A DNA stretch of 64,000 nt from Muscardinus avellanarius (GCA_963383645.1 OY726569.1:80816211-80880210), one strand, 5' to 3'; shown: positions 23,307-36,309, numbered from the stretch's first letter. The notes: generated by a model from the letters alone, not told the origin. A program made the numbers and translations.

Positions 23307-23946
23307 TGGCCCTCTTCTCTATGAAGAACCTCACTCCTGTGGTATCTTCTTTTCTAGCTCCCTATTGGATCATTTTCATCAAAATACCAACATGGAAGTT
23401 AAATGAAAAACCCTTCATTCAGATACGTCTATCCCACCCCACTTCTTTTCTCAACAAAACTTCCCGGAGGAGTCCCAGCACTGCCATCCTCAGCCTCTGG
23501 CTTCTGCTTGTGGATCCCAGTTCTTTCCATCTCACAGCCAGGAGAAAGAGCCTCTGCCAGGTCATTTGAAGGGCATATGGTCCATCATTCACAGCCCATT
23601 GGTGGACCCTTGTCACATGGCCACACCTCTTCGAAGGAGTCCGGGAATTAGAGTCTTAGTTGCAACTCCACATGCCCACTAAAACTCCATAGGTGTGGAA
23701 GAAGGGAATAACATCCTTTAGAGGACAGGCATTGCTGTTGTCCAAAATAAATGTCCAACATGCAAAATACTGATTCTTCCACCCATGAAGGACAGAGGAA
23801 AGCATCTGACTTTTTACATTCCCTTTAGGCCTTTCCCCATTTTGATTCCCTTTTCTGTACCTTTAAAGTCACCACACTCCTGGATTTTATGGTTTTTTTT
23901 TTTTCTTTAACAGTTTTATCTACTTGTATCTCTGACAATACTGTGT

Positions 23947-24165
23947 TTTTATTTATTTTTTTGTGGTACTGAGGATGGAACCCAGGGGCATTATACCTCC
24001 AAGCTACACTCCCCAGCCCTATTTTTTTAATTCTTTTATTTTTGAAACAGCATCTCACTGAGTTGCAGAGGGCCTCACTAAGTAGCTGGGGCTGTCCAAG
24101 AACTGTGTTCCTCCGGTCTCCGCCCCCAAATGCTGAGATTACAACGTGCACTGCCATGCCCGGCT
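23947..24165 (-). mobile_element. B1-ID SINE
   Basis: Antisense copy, full length with small deletions. Confidence 0.88.
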
Positions 24166-24220
24166 CTGTTGTTTTTAGTTTGAAATGAAGTTTACTTCAT
24201 ATTCTTCTGTGTCTTGATTG

Positions 24221-24438
24221 TGTGTGTGTGTGTGTGGGGGGGGGGTTACTGGGAAGGAACCCAGGGGTTTTCTACCTCCAGGCTATCATCTCAGACCTGT
24301 TTTATTCTTATTTGGAAATAGGGTCTTGCTAAGTTGTAGAGGGCCTCACTGAGTTGCTGAGGCTGGCCACAAACCTGCGATCCTCCTGTCTCAGCCTCCC
24401 AATTTCTGGGATTACAGGTGTGCCCCACCAGGCCCAGC
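24221..24438 (-). mobile_element. B1-ID SINE
   Basis: Antisense copy whose tail is a short (TG)n followed by G10. Confidence 0.85.
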
Positions 24439-24869
24439 GATTGTCTGTATTTCTTAGAGGAGTGCCCATTGTTGCATAGAGCTGTGATTCGTTTATTTTC
24501 ATCTGTCTCCCAGAAGGCAGTAAAGATTGCAGGCTGTAGGTCCTCCCCAAGTCCTCCATCTGCTGTTGAAGATATGTCCCTAGCAAGCAGGGCTGTGTTC
24601 AGGGCTTCTTGGGGCCCACAGCCATGGCTTGCTAACTCGCTGTGTGGTATCATGAGCTTAGTAGAGTTTATTTGTCATTTCTGCTGGTGGTGGGCGTTTG
24701 GCTCGTGGTTTTGTGACTGCGGACACTGCTCTGCAAGTGTCCTGGTTGCACATGGCGAGGGCTCAGGGTCTGGAAGTAGGAGATCCAGGAACACGAGTCC
24801 CCAGTGCCTGAGGAGAGGCTGCGCTGTCCCCCATACGACTTACGTCTCCTGACATACACGTGCAACCTG

Positions 24870-25095
24870 TCCCCCAGGTTCTGGTTGCTCCGTAGTCTCT
24901 CTAACACTTTGTCGTTTTTGCTAGTGTAGATAAAGTGGCGTCTTCTGGTCGCTTTAATACATATTTTCTTGTCCACTAGATAAGCATATTTCATATGTTA
25001 ACCAGCCCCTTGGGATTCCTTTACTGTGATGGGGTACTTATCTGAACGTTTTCTCTACATTTTTACTTCGGTGTTTCTACTAGTTGTAGGAATCC
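24870..25095 (-). mobile_element. Old L1 fragment
   Basis: CTCTCTAACACTTTGTCGTT...TTTAATACATATTTTC...TGGGGTACTTATCTGAACG follows the order of the antisense 3' region of ancient L1 elements, heavily diverged. Confidence 0.45.
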
Positions 25096-25110
25096 CCCCA
25101 CCCCGCCCAT

Positions 25111-25228
25111 GGTGTTGGGATTAACTCATCAGGGCCTCATGCTGGAGAGCGCTCTACCCCTGAGTACACCTCCAGCTCTTTTTATTGTACTTTGAGATAG
25201 GATCCTGCTAAGTTGCCCAGGCGGGATC
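25111..25228 (-). mobile_element. ID/B1 remnant
   Basis: GGGCCTCATGCTGGAGAGCG...CCTGAGTACACCTCCAGC is a degraded ID half, followed by the start of a B1 half. Confidence 0.6.
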
Positions 25229-25501
25229 AGCAGGCAACAGTGCCATGATCTATAGAGTGTTGGGCACAGGTTAGGAGACAAGGGCCTGGCCAGGTGACGG
25301 GTACTTACCCTGCTTTGTCTGCCGCGCTGAGCCCAGGTGGTTTTCCCAGAGCTGGGTGGAACGTAGTCCCTTGGTCACGCTGAGCTTCCCATTCTGGACC
25401 TCGGGGCGGATGCCAGGCCAGGAGTAAAGCTCTCAGGAGGAGAGGAAGGGACACGGAGGGCGGGCTGGGCGGATCCTGCTTAGCCCCGTTGGGGGCGCAG
25501 T

Positions 25502-25502
25502 C

Positions 25503-25566
<64 letters not shown>

Positions 25567-25745
25567 TTGTGGTACTGGGGTTTCTGGAAGCCCTTCTACC
25601 TCCGGGCTACACTCCCAGAACTATTTTATACTTTTTATTTGGAAAAAGGGTCTCTTAAGCCAGCAAGGCTAGCTCCAAACCAGCTTGATCCTCCTGTCTC
25701 CACCTCCCAAGTGCGGCAATTACAAGCATGCGCCACCATGCCCGT
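25502..25745 (-). mobile_element. B1-ID SINE, young subfamily with deletion
   Basis: A (CTTT)n tail (25501-25567) is followed by an antisense copy of the short subfamily (TAAGCCAGCAAGGCTAGC in the middle). The duplication CCCGTTGGGGGCGCAGT flanks it (25485-25501 and 25741-25757). Confidence 0.92.
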
Positions 25746-26261
25746 TGGGGGCGCAGTTTCTAACATGTCTTGGTAGTGGGATGCAGGGATGACACAGCTT
25801 GTGGAAATGCTCTAGGGGACGTGCCAGGTCCACCGGACAGCTCCGAGTGAGAGTAGCTGCTTCAACAGGCAGAATGCTGGGGCGGCGTGTGCCCACCACG
25901 GCGCCCACAGAGCAGTTCGGGAGCCCCGAATGTCATGTGTCTCATTACCCACTGGCCCCTTACTTTGGTGGGGAGTCTGCTGTGAGAGGTGTCACCAGGG
26001 TAAGAGTCAGCCCCCAAGCCCCTGGGAGAGACACTGGTCAGATAAAAGTATTGTGTGAAGGCCAGGCTGGGCACAGGTGGACCACAGGAGGCACTTTGTG
26101 ACAGTGCCATTCCTGGACATCGCCCCGGACTCGCTGGCTCGGAACCTCGGGGAGCTAGGTAGGTCCCGAGTCCGTGCTATCCCAAGGCTTCCCAGGGCAT
26201 TCTGGGGATGGCGCGGGGTTAGAAGCTACATCAGAGGTTCACATCCTCCCTCGGGCATTTG

Positions 26262-26410
26262 CTAGCACTTTGCACCCTGGGCAAGTCACATGACCCTCAG
26301 TTTTTTTCCTGGAACTAATGAAAATCCTGTATTCTCAGTATTATTGTGCAGCTCACATGAGAGATGGCTGTGAACTAGCTTTGTACGCGGAAGCACTGCA
26401 CACCCGTGAG
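26262..26410 (-). mobile_element. MIR fragment
   Basis: GGGCAAGTCACATGACCCTCAGTT is the antisense MIR core. Confidence 0.55.
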
Positions 26411-26609
26411 GCCGTTGACTGTCGTGGTGGGGGGAGAAAGGTCTGGACACTCAGCAAGGTCAGCAGGGGCCCCGCCGCCCTTAGCCTGGGACAGTCGCCC
26501 TGGATGAAGGACATGGCCTTTTCTCGCCCTTTCCAACCGCCCTGTGGGAAGAGACATGAAGGGAGGGGTGCACGGGGCGAGCTCGGGGCCAGGCGCAGGG
26601 CTCCGCTTG

Positions 26610-26850
26610 GGGCAGCTGTAGCCAGCTATTTTTAGTGCCTAGGTATAAAAGAAAAATCTTAAACTGGCCTGCGCTACGGCTGTGACTGCACATTTGGCTA
26701 TTTTTACTTCCGAAAGCCTGGGCTCTGGTCCAGCTTAGTTAGGGAAAGCGTGAAGAAAGGAGGGAGCTGGAGGGAAGCAGGAATTATTTTACTTCCATTA
26801 AGAAAAAGCCCACGGCCTGATCTGATAAGGTCAGCAGGTGCACCTGATCC
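26610..26850. promoter_or_regulatory. Possible muscle/E-box type regulatory block
   Basis: Unique sequence with a perfect MEF2-type site CTATTTTTAG (26626-26635), a second GGCTATTTTTAC (26697-26708), CTGATAAGG and the palindrome CAGGTGCACCTG (26835-26846). Individual motifs can occur by chance. Confidence 0.3.
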
Positions 26851-27349
26851 CTGGTGCTCTGAGGAGCTGCTGTGGACTGGGTCCAGCAGACGGCAAGGCC
26901 TGGAGAAGCCCTGAGCTACTCCCCAGAGCACCCCGAAGCATCCTGGCTCTTTCCTGTGCCCTGAGCTGGGATGCCATGGCACAGGCACCAGGGCCCAGCC
27001 TAGGGATGAGGCTGGTGGGGGGCAGGTCCAGCTGCAGCCGAGGGCAGAACCTCTGTGCTCCAGCGGGTCAGAGGCAGCAACCCGGCTCCTGTGGCGTGTG
27101 CAGCAGAGCGCCTGTGTTGGGCTGTGTGCCCCGCCCATGGCGGCTAACCTCGCAGAACCTTTGTTTCTTGAGGGTTCTGGTTTACTGCATCTGACCAGTG
27201 GTAGTTATAGCTGTGGGCACGTGTGTTTCTCTCTTGCCATGTGGATAGCAGTTGATGTGGACTCTTTCAGCAGGTAGATGAAAGTACCAAGAATTTTGCA
27301 AGTTTCACACATCTTACATTGTTTAAATCACTGGAGAAAGGTGAAGTAT

Positions 27350-27700
27350 TTTAAAAATTTATAACAGCTTTATTGAGATACAGTTCACCAATTGAATATG
27401 TAAAAAAATTTTTTTAACCCTTTTTATTTTTATTTTGGAAGAGGGTCTTACTAAGTGGCTGAGGCCGGCTTGGAACCTGCGATCCTCCTGTCTCCACCTC
27501 CCAAGCTGGGACTACGGGTATGTGTCACCATGCCTGGTGAATGTGTAAAATCTGATGGGCTTTGGTATACTGTTCCTTTTTAAATTATGGCAAGATATAT
27601 ATCAAGTACAATTTGCTGTTTATATATTTTAATATTAAGTTTACACTTCAGTGGCACTAAGCGCACTCACAGTGTTTTACAGACCCCCAAAACTTTTACA
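27350..27700. mobile_element. Old L1 fragment split by a SINE
   Basis: 27358-27418 (AACAGCTTTATTGAGATAC) and 27575-27690 (AAGTTTACACTTCAGTGGCA) follow in the order of ancient L1 3' regions. A B1 half sits between them. Confidence 0.5.
27419..27540 (-). mobile_element. B1-ID SINE, B1 half only
   Basis: Antisense B1 half without ID part. Confidence 0.75.
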
Positions 27701-28068
27701 ATTTTTTTTTTTTTTGGTGGTACTGGGGGTGGAGCCCAGGAGCTTTCTACTTCCAGGCTATACTCCCAGACCTTTTTTTAAATATATATTTTATTTGGAG
27801 ACAGGGTCTCACTCAGTTGCTGAGAGCCTCACTCAGTAGCTGAGGCTGGCTTCGAACCTCTGCAATCCTCCTGTCTCAGCCTCCCAAGCACGGGGATTAC
27901 AAGTGTGCGCCACCACACCCAGCCTTTTATTCTTTATTTTGAAACAGGGTCTCACTGAGTTGCAAAGGGCCTCGCGAAGTAGTAGCCGAGGCTGTCGGTG
28001 AATCGCAGTTTTCCTGTCCTAGCTTCCCAAATGCTGGGATTACAAGTGTGTGCCACCACGCCCAGCTG
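27700..28068 (-). mobile_element. B1-ID SINE plus adjacent B1 half
   Basis: A full antisense copy with T14 tail (27700-27924) is followed directly by a second antisense B1 half (27925-28068). Confidence 0.88.
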
Positions 28069-28179
28069 TTCAATAGCATTTTAATTGTGCTTCCTGAATC
28101 TACTTTTTAGATAATTTGCTAATACAAGGACAAAGAAAAAAACAATAAGGCAACTCTCACTTCAAATTCAAGACTCCTA

Positions 28180-28352
28180 GCTGGGTGTGGTGGTGCACAC
28201 CTGTAATCCCAGTATTTGGGAGGCTGAGACAGGAGGGTTGCAGGTTCAGGGCCGATCTCAGCAATTTAGTGAGGCCCTCAGTAACTTAGCAAGACCCTGT
28301 TTAAAACATAAAATAGAACTGGGGTAGCTCTAAGGTAGAATGCTCCCGAGGG
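28180..28352 (+). mobile_element. B1-ID SINE, truncated ID half
   Basis: Sense copy with GCTGGGTGTGGTGGTGCAC start. Confidence 0.85.
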
Positions 28353-28866
28353 AGCCCAAGAATGTTCAGACCCTAAAGGAGCAGCTTGTGGAAGGGGGCG
28401 CCCTCTCTTGGAAGGGATGGAGGTCAGGACTTGCTGAGCGCGTGGAATTCAGCTCCACACAAGGTGAAACTGTCAGAGCAATGGGCGGCCTCCAGAGGGT
28501 GGATTTCTGAGGCTGCAGGATAAAGGCAGGCTGGGAAAGGAGCAGGCCCTGAAATTCACAGAGTGCCCGGCTGCCCTGTCGCGGCTGCTTCACCATCTAC
28601 TGTGAAGTCCCTCAGTTGTCACCAAAGCCACGGGCCGAGCACAGTTTACCACCTCGCCTCCTCCCCACATCTGAGGCCACAAGGGCCGAGCTGGCTCGTC
28701 CAAGGCGCCATCGGCCAAGCTGACCTTGGACTTGCTCGTGGGCTTCCTGAGCAGGAGGGATCGTGGGCTCGTGCCTAGGCTGGGATCCCAAGGCAGTCGG
28801 GGAGGGGCAAGAAGAGCAGGCACGATTCACACCGGGGGTTGTGCACCATCAAAGCCAACAGTCAGT

Positions 28867-28867
<1 letters not shown>

Positions 28868-28919
<52 letters not shown>

Positions 28920-28941
28920 TCTCTCTCTACCTCTCTCTCTC
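28868..28941. repeat. (CT)n microsatellite
   Basis: About 35 CT units with two small interruptions. Confidence 0.95.
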
Positions 28942-29084
28942 TTTAAAGAAAATAAGCTGGTAATTGATACATGAATTGATTGGAGCCATTGACCACTAGG
29001 CTGTAAAGATCTGGAGGAGAAGCTTAGAGGAGAGTGTGTCTTTGCTGTGCCTGGGAGGTCGCATTTTGCCAGGGCTAGGAGCTT

Positions 29085-29300
29085 GGATGCTGGCTCTTTT
29101 ATTGGGCAAATTGTGGAATCTTCTGGAGTCTGTTCTTCTTACTTATAAAATGAGAATAGCACAAAGCACCTGCTTTGTATCTTGTGGGTTGAATAGGGTC
29201 ATAGTTACGGAGTAGCCTCCATGAATAGGCTGCTGTCGTTATCACTGTTACCGTGACTTACGCAGTGCTGGGGATGGTATAAGAATAGGAATAACTCTCA
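29085..29300 (-). mobile_element. MIR fragment
   Basis: CTTATAAAATGAGAATAGC...AGGGTCATAGTTACGG is MIR-like in antisense. Confidence 0.45.
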
Positions 29301-29524
29301 CTGCCTCAGTGCCCGTCGAGTGGCAGCCCCTGTGGGCAGGGAGCCCTGTGGGCTCCTGAAGAAGTACCAGCCTGGTGTGGGGCAGGGAGGAAGGAGGCGC
29401 AGTCAGCGGTTCTGAACACCCACCCAATATCAGGCCCTGTTCGGAGAACATTCTGGAAGGAGATGCTGGCAGCGGTGGCAACTGCTCATGTCCTTGCCTT
29501 GCCAAAGGATGGGAGCTGCTTTTC

Positions 29525-29526
<2 letters not shown>

Positions 29527-29573
<47 letters not shown>
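29527..29573. repeat. (TG)n microsatellite
   Basis: About 23 TG units on the + strand, at the tail of the following antisense SINE. Confidence 0.95.
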
Positions 29574-29574
<1 letters not shown>

Positions 29575-29723
29575 TGGCACTAGGGATTGAACTCAGGGGG
29601 ATTCTACCTCTGAGCCACACCCTTAGCCCTATTTTATATTTTAAATCTTGAAACAGGGTCTCACTAGGTTGCATCTCAGCCTCCCAAGTACCAAGACAGC
29701 AGGTGTGCCTCGCCACGCCCAGA
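29574..29723 (-). mobile_element. B1-ID SINE, internally deleted
   Basis: Antisense copy missing much of the middle of the B1 half. Confidence 0.8.
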
Positions 29724-29729
29724 TCCCTT

Positions 29730-29760
29730 TTTGTTTATTTATTTATTTATTTATTTATTT
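29730..29760. repeat. (TTTA)n
   Basis: About seven TTTA units following the SINE. Confidence 0.9.
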
Positions 29761-30760
29761 GAGCAGTTCTCTCTGGCTGGTGGCTGGCTGGGGAGAGGCA
29801 GGCTGGAGGGTGAGGAGTCAGGCCTGCTCGTAGGAGAGAAGACCAGAAAAGGAGGGAGAGAGTGCCCGTCAGGCCCTGGCAGGTGCCCAGTGCCGGGTCC
29901 TCACCGTCCTTTATGAGTGAAGTTTGGATTTCCGCTCTGAGCCTTGTCAGCCTCTCAAGGGGAGCGGAGCTTAGTTAGGGTGGGGGCTGAGATCTCTCTG
30001 GGGGTCTGCTGTGTCCATGTGCCAAAGGACAGGGTCAGGACTCTCCTAACCTGAGACCACTTCCTTTCTGTGTCTGTGTGTCCGTCCGCCTTCGTTGAAG
30101 GGGCTGGCGAAGGTGAGGGGAGTACGGTGAGCCTCAGTCCTGCGGCACCAGGTTAGGTCTGCGCTGGGCAGATTCAGTGGCCCCGATGGTCCAGGTGCTG
30201 ACGGAAGTTGAGTCTACAGTTTCTGCTGCTACAATGCCCAGAGCAGTGCTCCTCAGTCTCTACGGGGCTTGGGGACACCGGCCAATTCCTTAAAATGCTT
30301 ATTAGGCTCCTCTGCAGGGTTCTGCACTTATGACAAACCCTGACAGTGCTGACGCTGCTGGCCCCGGCTGCACTTTGAGAAGGCAGCAGACTGTCCCTGC
30401 CGCACCCTACCCATGCGTGCGTGCGTGCGTGCCTAACACCATGACTGCAGTTCTGCCCCAAGGCTTTCTTTGACTTCCAACCAGCTCAGACTGGATCGGA
30501 CAGAGGGGAAGTGATTGGACCATGGCCTGACCTGCGCTGACTCCCAGGGCCCTTAGGATGGAGCCCCGGCTCCCTATGCAGGAACACATTCGTTATTGGC
30601 TCCTTTCCTCTTTCCAAACCGCCTGTGTGCACATCCCATCTCAGATTTTGCTCCTAGAGAAACCAGCTTCAGATATGCTCACTTACAACCATTTCTGACC
30701 CACTGAGCAGAAGGGGTTTATTGGAGACCTGTCAGGAGGTTCAAAGATCACGCTGAGAAG

Positions 30761-31010
30761 AAGCCAGGCATGGTGGCGCAGGTCTGTAATCCTAGTATCT
30801 GGGAGGCTGAGACCGGAGGATTGCAAATTTGAGGATAGCCTCAGCAACTTAGAGCCTCAGCAACTTAGTGAGACTCTGTTTCAAAACGAAAAATAAAAAG
30901 GGCTGAGACTATAACTCGAAGGTAGAATGCCCCCAGGTCCAAGCCTCAGTGCCACGGAGAGAGAAAGAGAGAGAGAGAGAGACAGAAAGGGAAGAAAAGG
31001 GAAGGGGAGA
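30761..31010 (+). mobile_element. B1-ID SINE with (GA)n tail
   Basis: Sense copy with a duplicated AGCCTCAGCAACTTAG segment; its tail is GA/GAAA-rich (30957-31010). Confidence 0.85.
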
Positions 31011-31129
31011 AGAACCAGGAGTGCCTAGGAGCAGGGAGTGCAGTGACCAGGGTGGTGGCTGAGCTGCCCACACCCTACTGAAGAGCCCCCCCCCCCCCGC
31101 ACTGGTCATGTCTCCTTCTCCCTCGGTCT

Positions 31130-31220
31130 CACCACGTCCTGAGTCTGCTCTTGAACCTGCCATCCTCCTGTCTCAGCGTCCCAAGTCCTGGGATTACAAA
31201 CATGTACCATGCCTGGCTTA
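31130..31220 (-). mobile_element. B1-like remnant
   Basis: Antisense B1 end with ...CTCAGCGTCCCAAGTCCTGG. Confidence 0.65.
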
Positions 31221-31980
31221 AGGGAGTTAACCTTGAAGTAGAAATCAGGTGCAGCTGACTACACTTCCCTTCCCCGAACCAAACCAAACTTGACACTGTA
31301 GCCACGCGCTGCACCAGTGCAAGATACCGGGCTGTAGGGTACGAAGGGTGTCGCTGATAACGCTGGTCCCAGAGGCGGTTCCTTCAGGTCATGGGGGACG
31401 AGGTATGCTCTGTGCCCTGGGGTGGGGTGGAGGTGGACTGGAGCCTTAACTGGGAACTGAGATGGCTGGTGTGTCCCCCATCCCAGGGGTCTCTCAGGCC
31501 TTTAAAAGAATACCTCTGCTTATGCCACAGAGGTATTTTGCTTCCAATTCCTCTCCCTACCATGGGAAAGTCCTCTTGTCCCGGGGACTTAATGTTGTGG
31601 CCTAGATCCTGGCAGAGAAAGAGCCAGAATATCACCCCCGTGCGCGAGACTTAAGTCGGCGCTCCGCGGGTTACAGCTGTTCGGCTGCCGCTCTCCCCTC
31701 CTGGAGAGAGGCCTGGCTGGCCCTCCTCAGGCTGGGTGAAGGGGCGCTCACAGCTTCGCTCTGGGTCCTGCTGCTTCCCCAGACTGCTGGAAGTTCTGAG
31801 TTCATTGGAAGAGGAGCACTGTTCTTTGAAAGTGTTCTTTGAGTACTGTTCGTTGGAAGAGGGACTGTTTTCCCCAGAGGGAAAAGAACATCTGGGCCCG
31901 TTACTTGGCAGCAGCCGCACCTTCTCCTGGTGCAGATGCTGGTCTCTGCGTTCCATTTTTTATGTTTTTGTTTTTGCTTT

Positions 31981-32146
31981 TGCCGAGCTACACCCCCAGC
32001 CCTATTTTTTATTCTTTATTTTGAAACAGGGTCTCACTGAGTTGCAAAGGGCTTCACTAAGTAGCTGAGGCTGTACGTGATCCGCGATCCTCCCCTCTCA
32101 GCCTCCCGAATGCTGGGATGACAAGCTTGCGCCACCACGCCCGGCT
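31981..32146 (-). mobile_element. B1-ID SINE
   Basis: Antisense copy lacking its tail-proximal part (starts at CCGAGCTACACCCCC). Confidence 0.85.
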
Positions 32147-33122
32147 CATACTTTTTATGTTTTAGTCAGGCCCATTTCACAGTCCAGAAGAGAGCTGTTC
32201 ACCTCAGCTCATTATCAAGGAATCACAAGGGAGAGCCTGCCGGAAGGCAGAGGTGGAAGGTACCTCAGGCCTCCTGGTGGCCCTCGGGCCGCGCTGCCTG
32301 CCCTGCCTCAGTCCTGTATTGAAACTCACTGTGGCGGCTCATACTCAGAGCCCATGTGCTGGGTTTCACATGATTGGGGCCATTCTGAGCTTGTGTGCCC
32401 TTGGATGAGGTAGCCATCCAAAGCCCTGTGTCCTTCATCTCAAGTGCAGGGGCTGTTGGTACCAGGTATCCCGACAGCAGGAGCCCTGGCAGTGTGGCCA
32501 CATGGGCGGTACAGGGAAGGCTAGTTAGACCCTCACTCCTAGAAATAGATGTCAGCAGAGTAGGCCCAGCGGCTTTTGTATCTGCCACCACTATATTCTA
32601 GGTGATGATTTTCCAGAGGTGGCCAGGTCCGCTTATGTCCTCAGCCAGGGGGGACTCTGCAAAGACAGATTCTAGAGCTCCATTGTGGGATTGCAGAGAG
32701 TGGGATCCAGAATCGACGATGGTAATGCGTCCCCACTCAGCTGCTTATTCTGGGAGAAGCCTGGAGATCCCCGCTGGGCTCTTTGGCAGTGTCTGCCATG
32801 CACGGGGCTCCTTCCCCATCTTGGCAAGTGAGCGCTCCCTAGCTGCGGCACAGATGGATCTTCTTCCTCCGATGCTGGGTGGAGGACTTTGCTGCATTTT
32901 CCCTTTTCATTTTCCATTTTGGAGACATAGACTGAAGAGGTAGCTTGGGATGGGTTTTAGGAGGAATCCAGAGAGGCAGGACCAGACTCTGGCCAGTTCG
33001 TGGGAGCCCTACTGTTACACAGCTGTCCAGCTGTCCAGTCTGAGGCTGGCCGCCTGCTGAGCCTAGCCGGTGGGAATTCCAGAGCCGGTGCTGTCCCCGG
33101 CCGGCCGTGCTGCAGCTCCTGA

Positions 33123-33708
<586 letters not shown>

Positions 33709-33870
33709 TGACAAAGATTGTCTCATATTTGCTGGTGGCTGAGCCGGACAAGCTGTACGCCATGCCTCCCCCTGGCATGCCCGAGGGCGACATCAAGGCC
33801 CTGACCACTCTCTGTGACCTGGCAGACCGGGAGCTGGTGGTCATTATTGGCTGGGCCAAGCACATCCCAG
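33709..33870 (+). CDS. ESRRB coding exon: start of the ligand-binding domain
   Basis: This 162-bp exon encodes about residues 209-263, the first helices of the ligand-binding domain: [20 protein letters not shown], then [20 protein letters not shown] and [11 protein letters not shown]. The last stretch begins the nuclear-receptor LBD signature. [16 protein letters not shown] marks ESRRB rather than ESRRG, which as I recall has PEKIYAMPDPTVPDSD at this place. The exon completes a Leu codon at its 5' end and stops after the first base of a Gly codon. Splice sites are CCTTGCAG and GTGAGT. The LBD is constitutively active and recruits PGC-1 and NCOA coactivators (family knowledge). Confidence 0.97.
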
Positions 33871-34064
33871 GTGAGTCGGGGGCATCGGGGTTGGGAGAGG
33901 GGTGTGGCCTGCTCTTGGGCATCCATGGCACCCAGAGGTTGCGGGAGGGCTTGGCTCCCAGGAAGCCTGTACTTCCCTGAGGTTCTTTTCTCTCCTGTGG
34001 GGCTAGAGGGTTCGGTAGTGTTCATGGACTGTTAGGGACTCTTCAGAGCCTCTTATCTGGTGCA

Positions 34065-34230
34065 GTGGGCACGCAGTCTGAGGCAGGAGGATGGCAGGTG
34101 TGTGAGGCCAGGCTGGGCAACTTAGTGAGATCCTGTCTCGAAATTAAAAATAAAAAGGACTGGAGATTTAGCTAATCAGTATTGGAAAGAAGGAAGGAAG
34201 GGAGGGAAGGAGGGAGGGAGGGAGGAAGGA
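34065..34230 (+). mobile_element. B1-ID SINE remnant with (GGAA)n tail
   Basis: Degraded sense copy followed by a GGAA/GGGA-type tract (34186-34230). Confidence 0.65.
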
Positions 34231-34849
34231 CCACTCATTCTTCTGGAAGGGGCTATGATTGGACCTATAATTGGTAATATTCAAAGAACAAGTTCCTTGG
34301 ACCCTTAAAGGACAAAGACCAGGGTTTTCTTATAGACCTTCCTGGAATTATGCTGAAACACAACTCACAAGAGGGGCTGATTGTCTTTCTTTACCTTAGA
34401 GACCGGCAGAGAGCAGCAGTTAATTTCTTGAGCTGGGAATCAGAGCAGGATTCGAATTCTAGTCTGTAACTTCTGTGCAGCCGGGCAGCTCACCCCGGGA
34501 CACTGGAGCTCAGACGCGAGGGTGGAGCGTGCTCCAGCGTGGGGCGCGGCGCGGTGCCTGGCCCTCGTGGGCGTCAGCCGCTGCTCCCTCAGCTCTCACA
34601 GGGTCGCCTTCTTACTTGGACGCCATGGTTTTAAGGGCTTTGCTGGTGCTGGAAGCAGGTGGAGTGTTTCAGGCTGTGTGGACTTCTCTTCACTCGGTGC
34701 ATATCCACACCCTCTTTCAGCCTCTCTTGTCTAGTCTAATAGGGTGAGCTGATTTTTGGCAGTTTTCTTTTTGTACACAGCGATGCTCGCATCACTGTAC
34801 ATGCCACACACACTGGAAACCTTTCTCTGGTGCTCTCTATCCTTAACTC

Positions 34850-35079
34850 TTTTTTTTTTTTTTTGGTGTGTGTGTGTGTGGTACTGGGGTGGAACCCAGG
34901 GGCTTTTCTACCTCCGAGCTATACTCCCAGACCTATTTTATACTTTATTTGGAAACAGGGTCTCACTAAGTCCCTGAGAGCCTCACTAAGTAGCTGAGGC
35001 TGGCTTCGAACCTGTGTGATCCTCCTGTCTCAGCCTCCGAAGCGCTGGGATTACAAGTGTGCGCCACCACGCCCGGCTT
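34850..35079 (-). mobile_element. B1-ID SINE
   Basis: Full antisense copy with T15 and a short (TG)n tail. TATCCTTAACTCTTTT upstream and TATCCTCCACTCTTTT downstream form a near-perfect duplication. Confidence 0.9.
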
Positions 35080-35339
35080 ATCCTCCACTCTTTTGCCTCC
35101 TCAACTTGGCCCGGAGTGTGGTGGAGACGTCCTGGTGCCCTCTGCCACTGGTCCCCACACATGGACTCTAGTTCTAGCTAAGTGACACGGGACAGTTCAT
35201 CTTGCTGTCTGCAGAGCGTCCCTTGCTTGTCACAGCCCTGAGAGGTGAAGACAGGTGCATGATGGTATAGCAAGGGTGTCCTAGACTTTTTTAATGCCAA
35301 GGCCCGCAGCTGATGGGAATGGAGTCCAAAGTCCCATGG

Positions 35340-35772
35340 GAAGCTGGGCATGGTGGTGCACACTTGTATCCCAGCATTTGGGAGGCTGAGACAGAGGATC
35401 AGGGTTTGAGGACAGCCTCAGCTACTACTTAGTGAGGTCTTTTGCAACTCAGTGAGACCCAGTTTCAAAATAAAGAACTGAAGCCAGGCATGGTGGCACA
35501 TGCTTGTAATCCCCGCGCTTGGGAGGCGGAGACAGGAGGATCACGCAGGTTCGTAGTCAGCCTCGCTGGCTTAAGAGACCCTGTTTCCAAATAAATAAAA
35601 AAATATAAAATAGGTCTGGGAGTGTAGCCCAGAGGTAGAAGGGCTTTCAGGAATCCCAGTACCACCAAAAAATTTATATTAAATTAAATTTAAAAATAAA
35701 GAATTAAAAAAATAGGTCTAGGGGTATAGCTCAGATGTAGAATGCCCATGGCTCCACCCCCAGTACTTCAAA
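35340..35772 (+). mobile_element. B1-ID SINE split by a younger copy
   Basis: Outer sense copy (35340-35478 and about 35693-35772) interrupted by the next entry. AAAATAAAGAA(C/T)T occurs at both junctions (35465-35477, 35694-35706). Confidence 0.88.
35479..35693 (+). mobile_element. B1-ID SINE, young short subfamily, nested
   Basis: Sense copy with GCCTCGCTGGCTTAAGAGAC in the middle and GGGCTTTCAGGAATCCCAGT in the ID half. Confidence 0.9.
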
Positions 35773-36309
35773 AGTCCCATGTGAGCCCCTGTAAGCGCAA
35801 CTCACAGGAAGGAGTGCTTTTAGATGGGGGCTTGAGGAGAGACTGAGTGGCCCAGAGGTGCTACTGGCTGGTACCCCACAGGCAGGCAGCCTCGGGGATT
35901 CCCTGGTGGCCGCTGGGGATTCCCACGCAGGGGTGTGTTTGCAGGACCCGGCTGGTGTGTCCTTGCTAAGGAGCTCAGGCTCTTGGGGATTACACACTCA
36001 GTAGTTTTTGAATCTGCACAGTGCTGGCTCAGCACAGATGTGAGGTCGGCCACTGCTTAAGACACCTCAGCCTGGATTGCTCCACTAACCTAGGGCCAAA
36101 TTGGGCACAGCTACCCTGCCCCACCCTCACTCCTATCCTGGTCAAATGGATACCGCATCCTACCGATGGCTCAGGAGTGGCGCTTGGCGGTGCCCTGGGT
36201 CACTCTTTCTCCCTCCCATCACCACACCCCAGAGAAGTGGAGTAGGACCAGGAGACTCCTTTTTTCTCCCATCCCTGTCCAAATAAGAGGGAGACGCAGA
36301 GGAGAGAGG

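Noticed and set aside
28563..28860. GC-rich block read as a possible CpG island promoter
   Set aside because: CpG content is only moderate, and no TATA or initiator arrangement or downstream exon fits.
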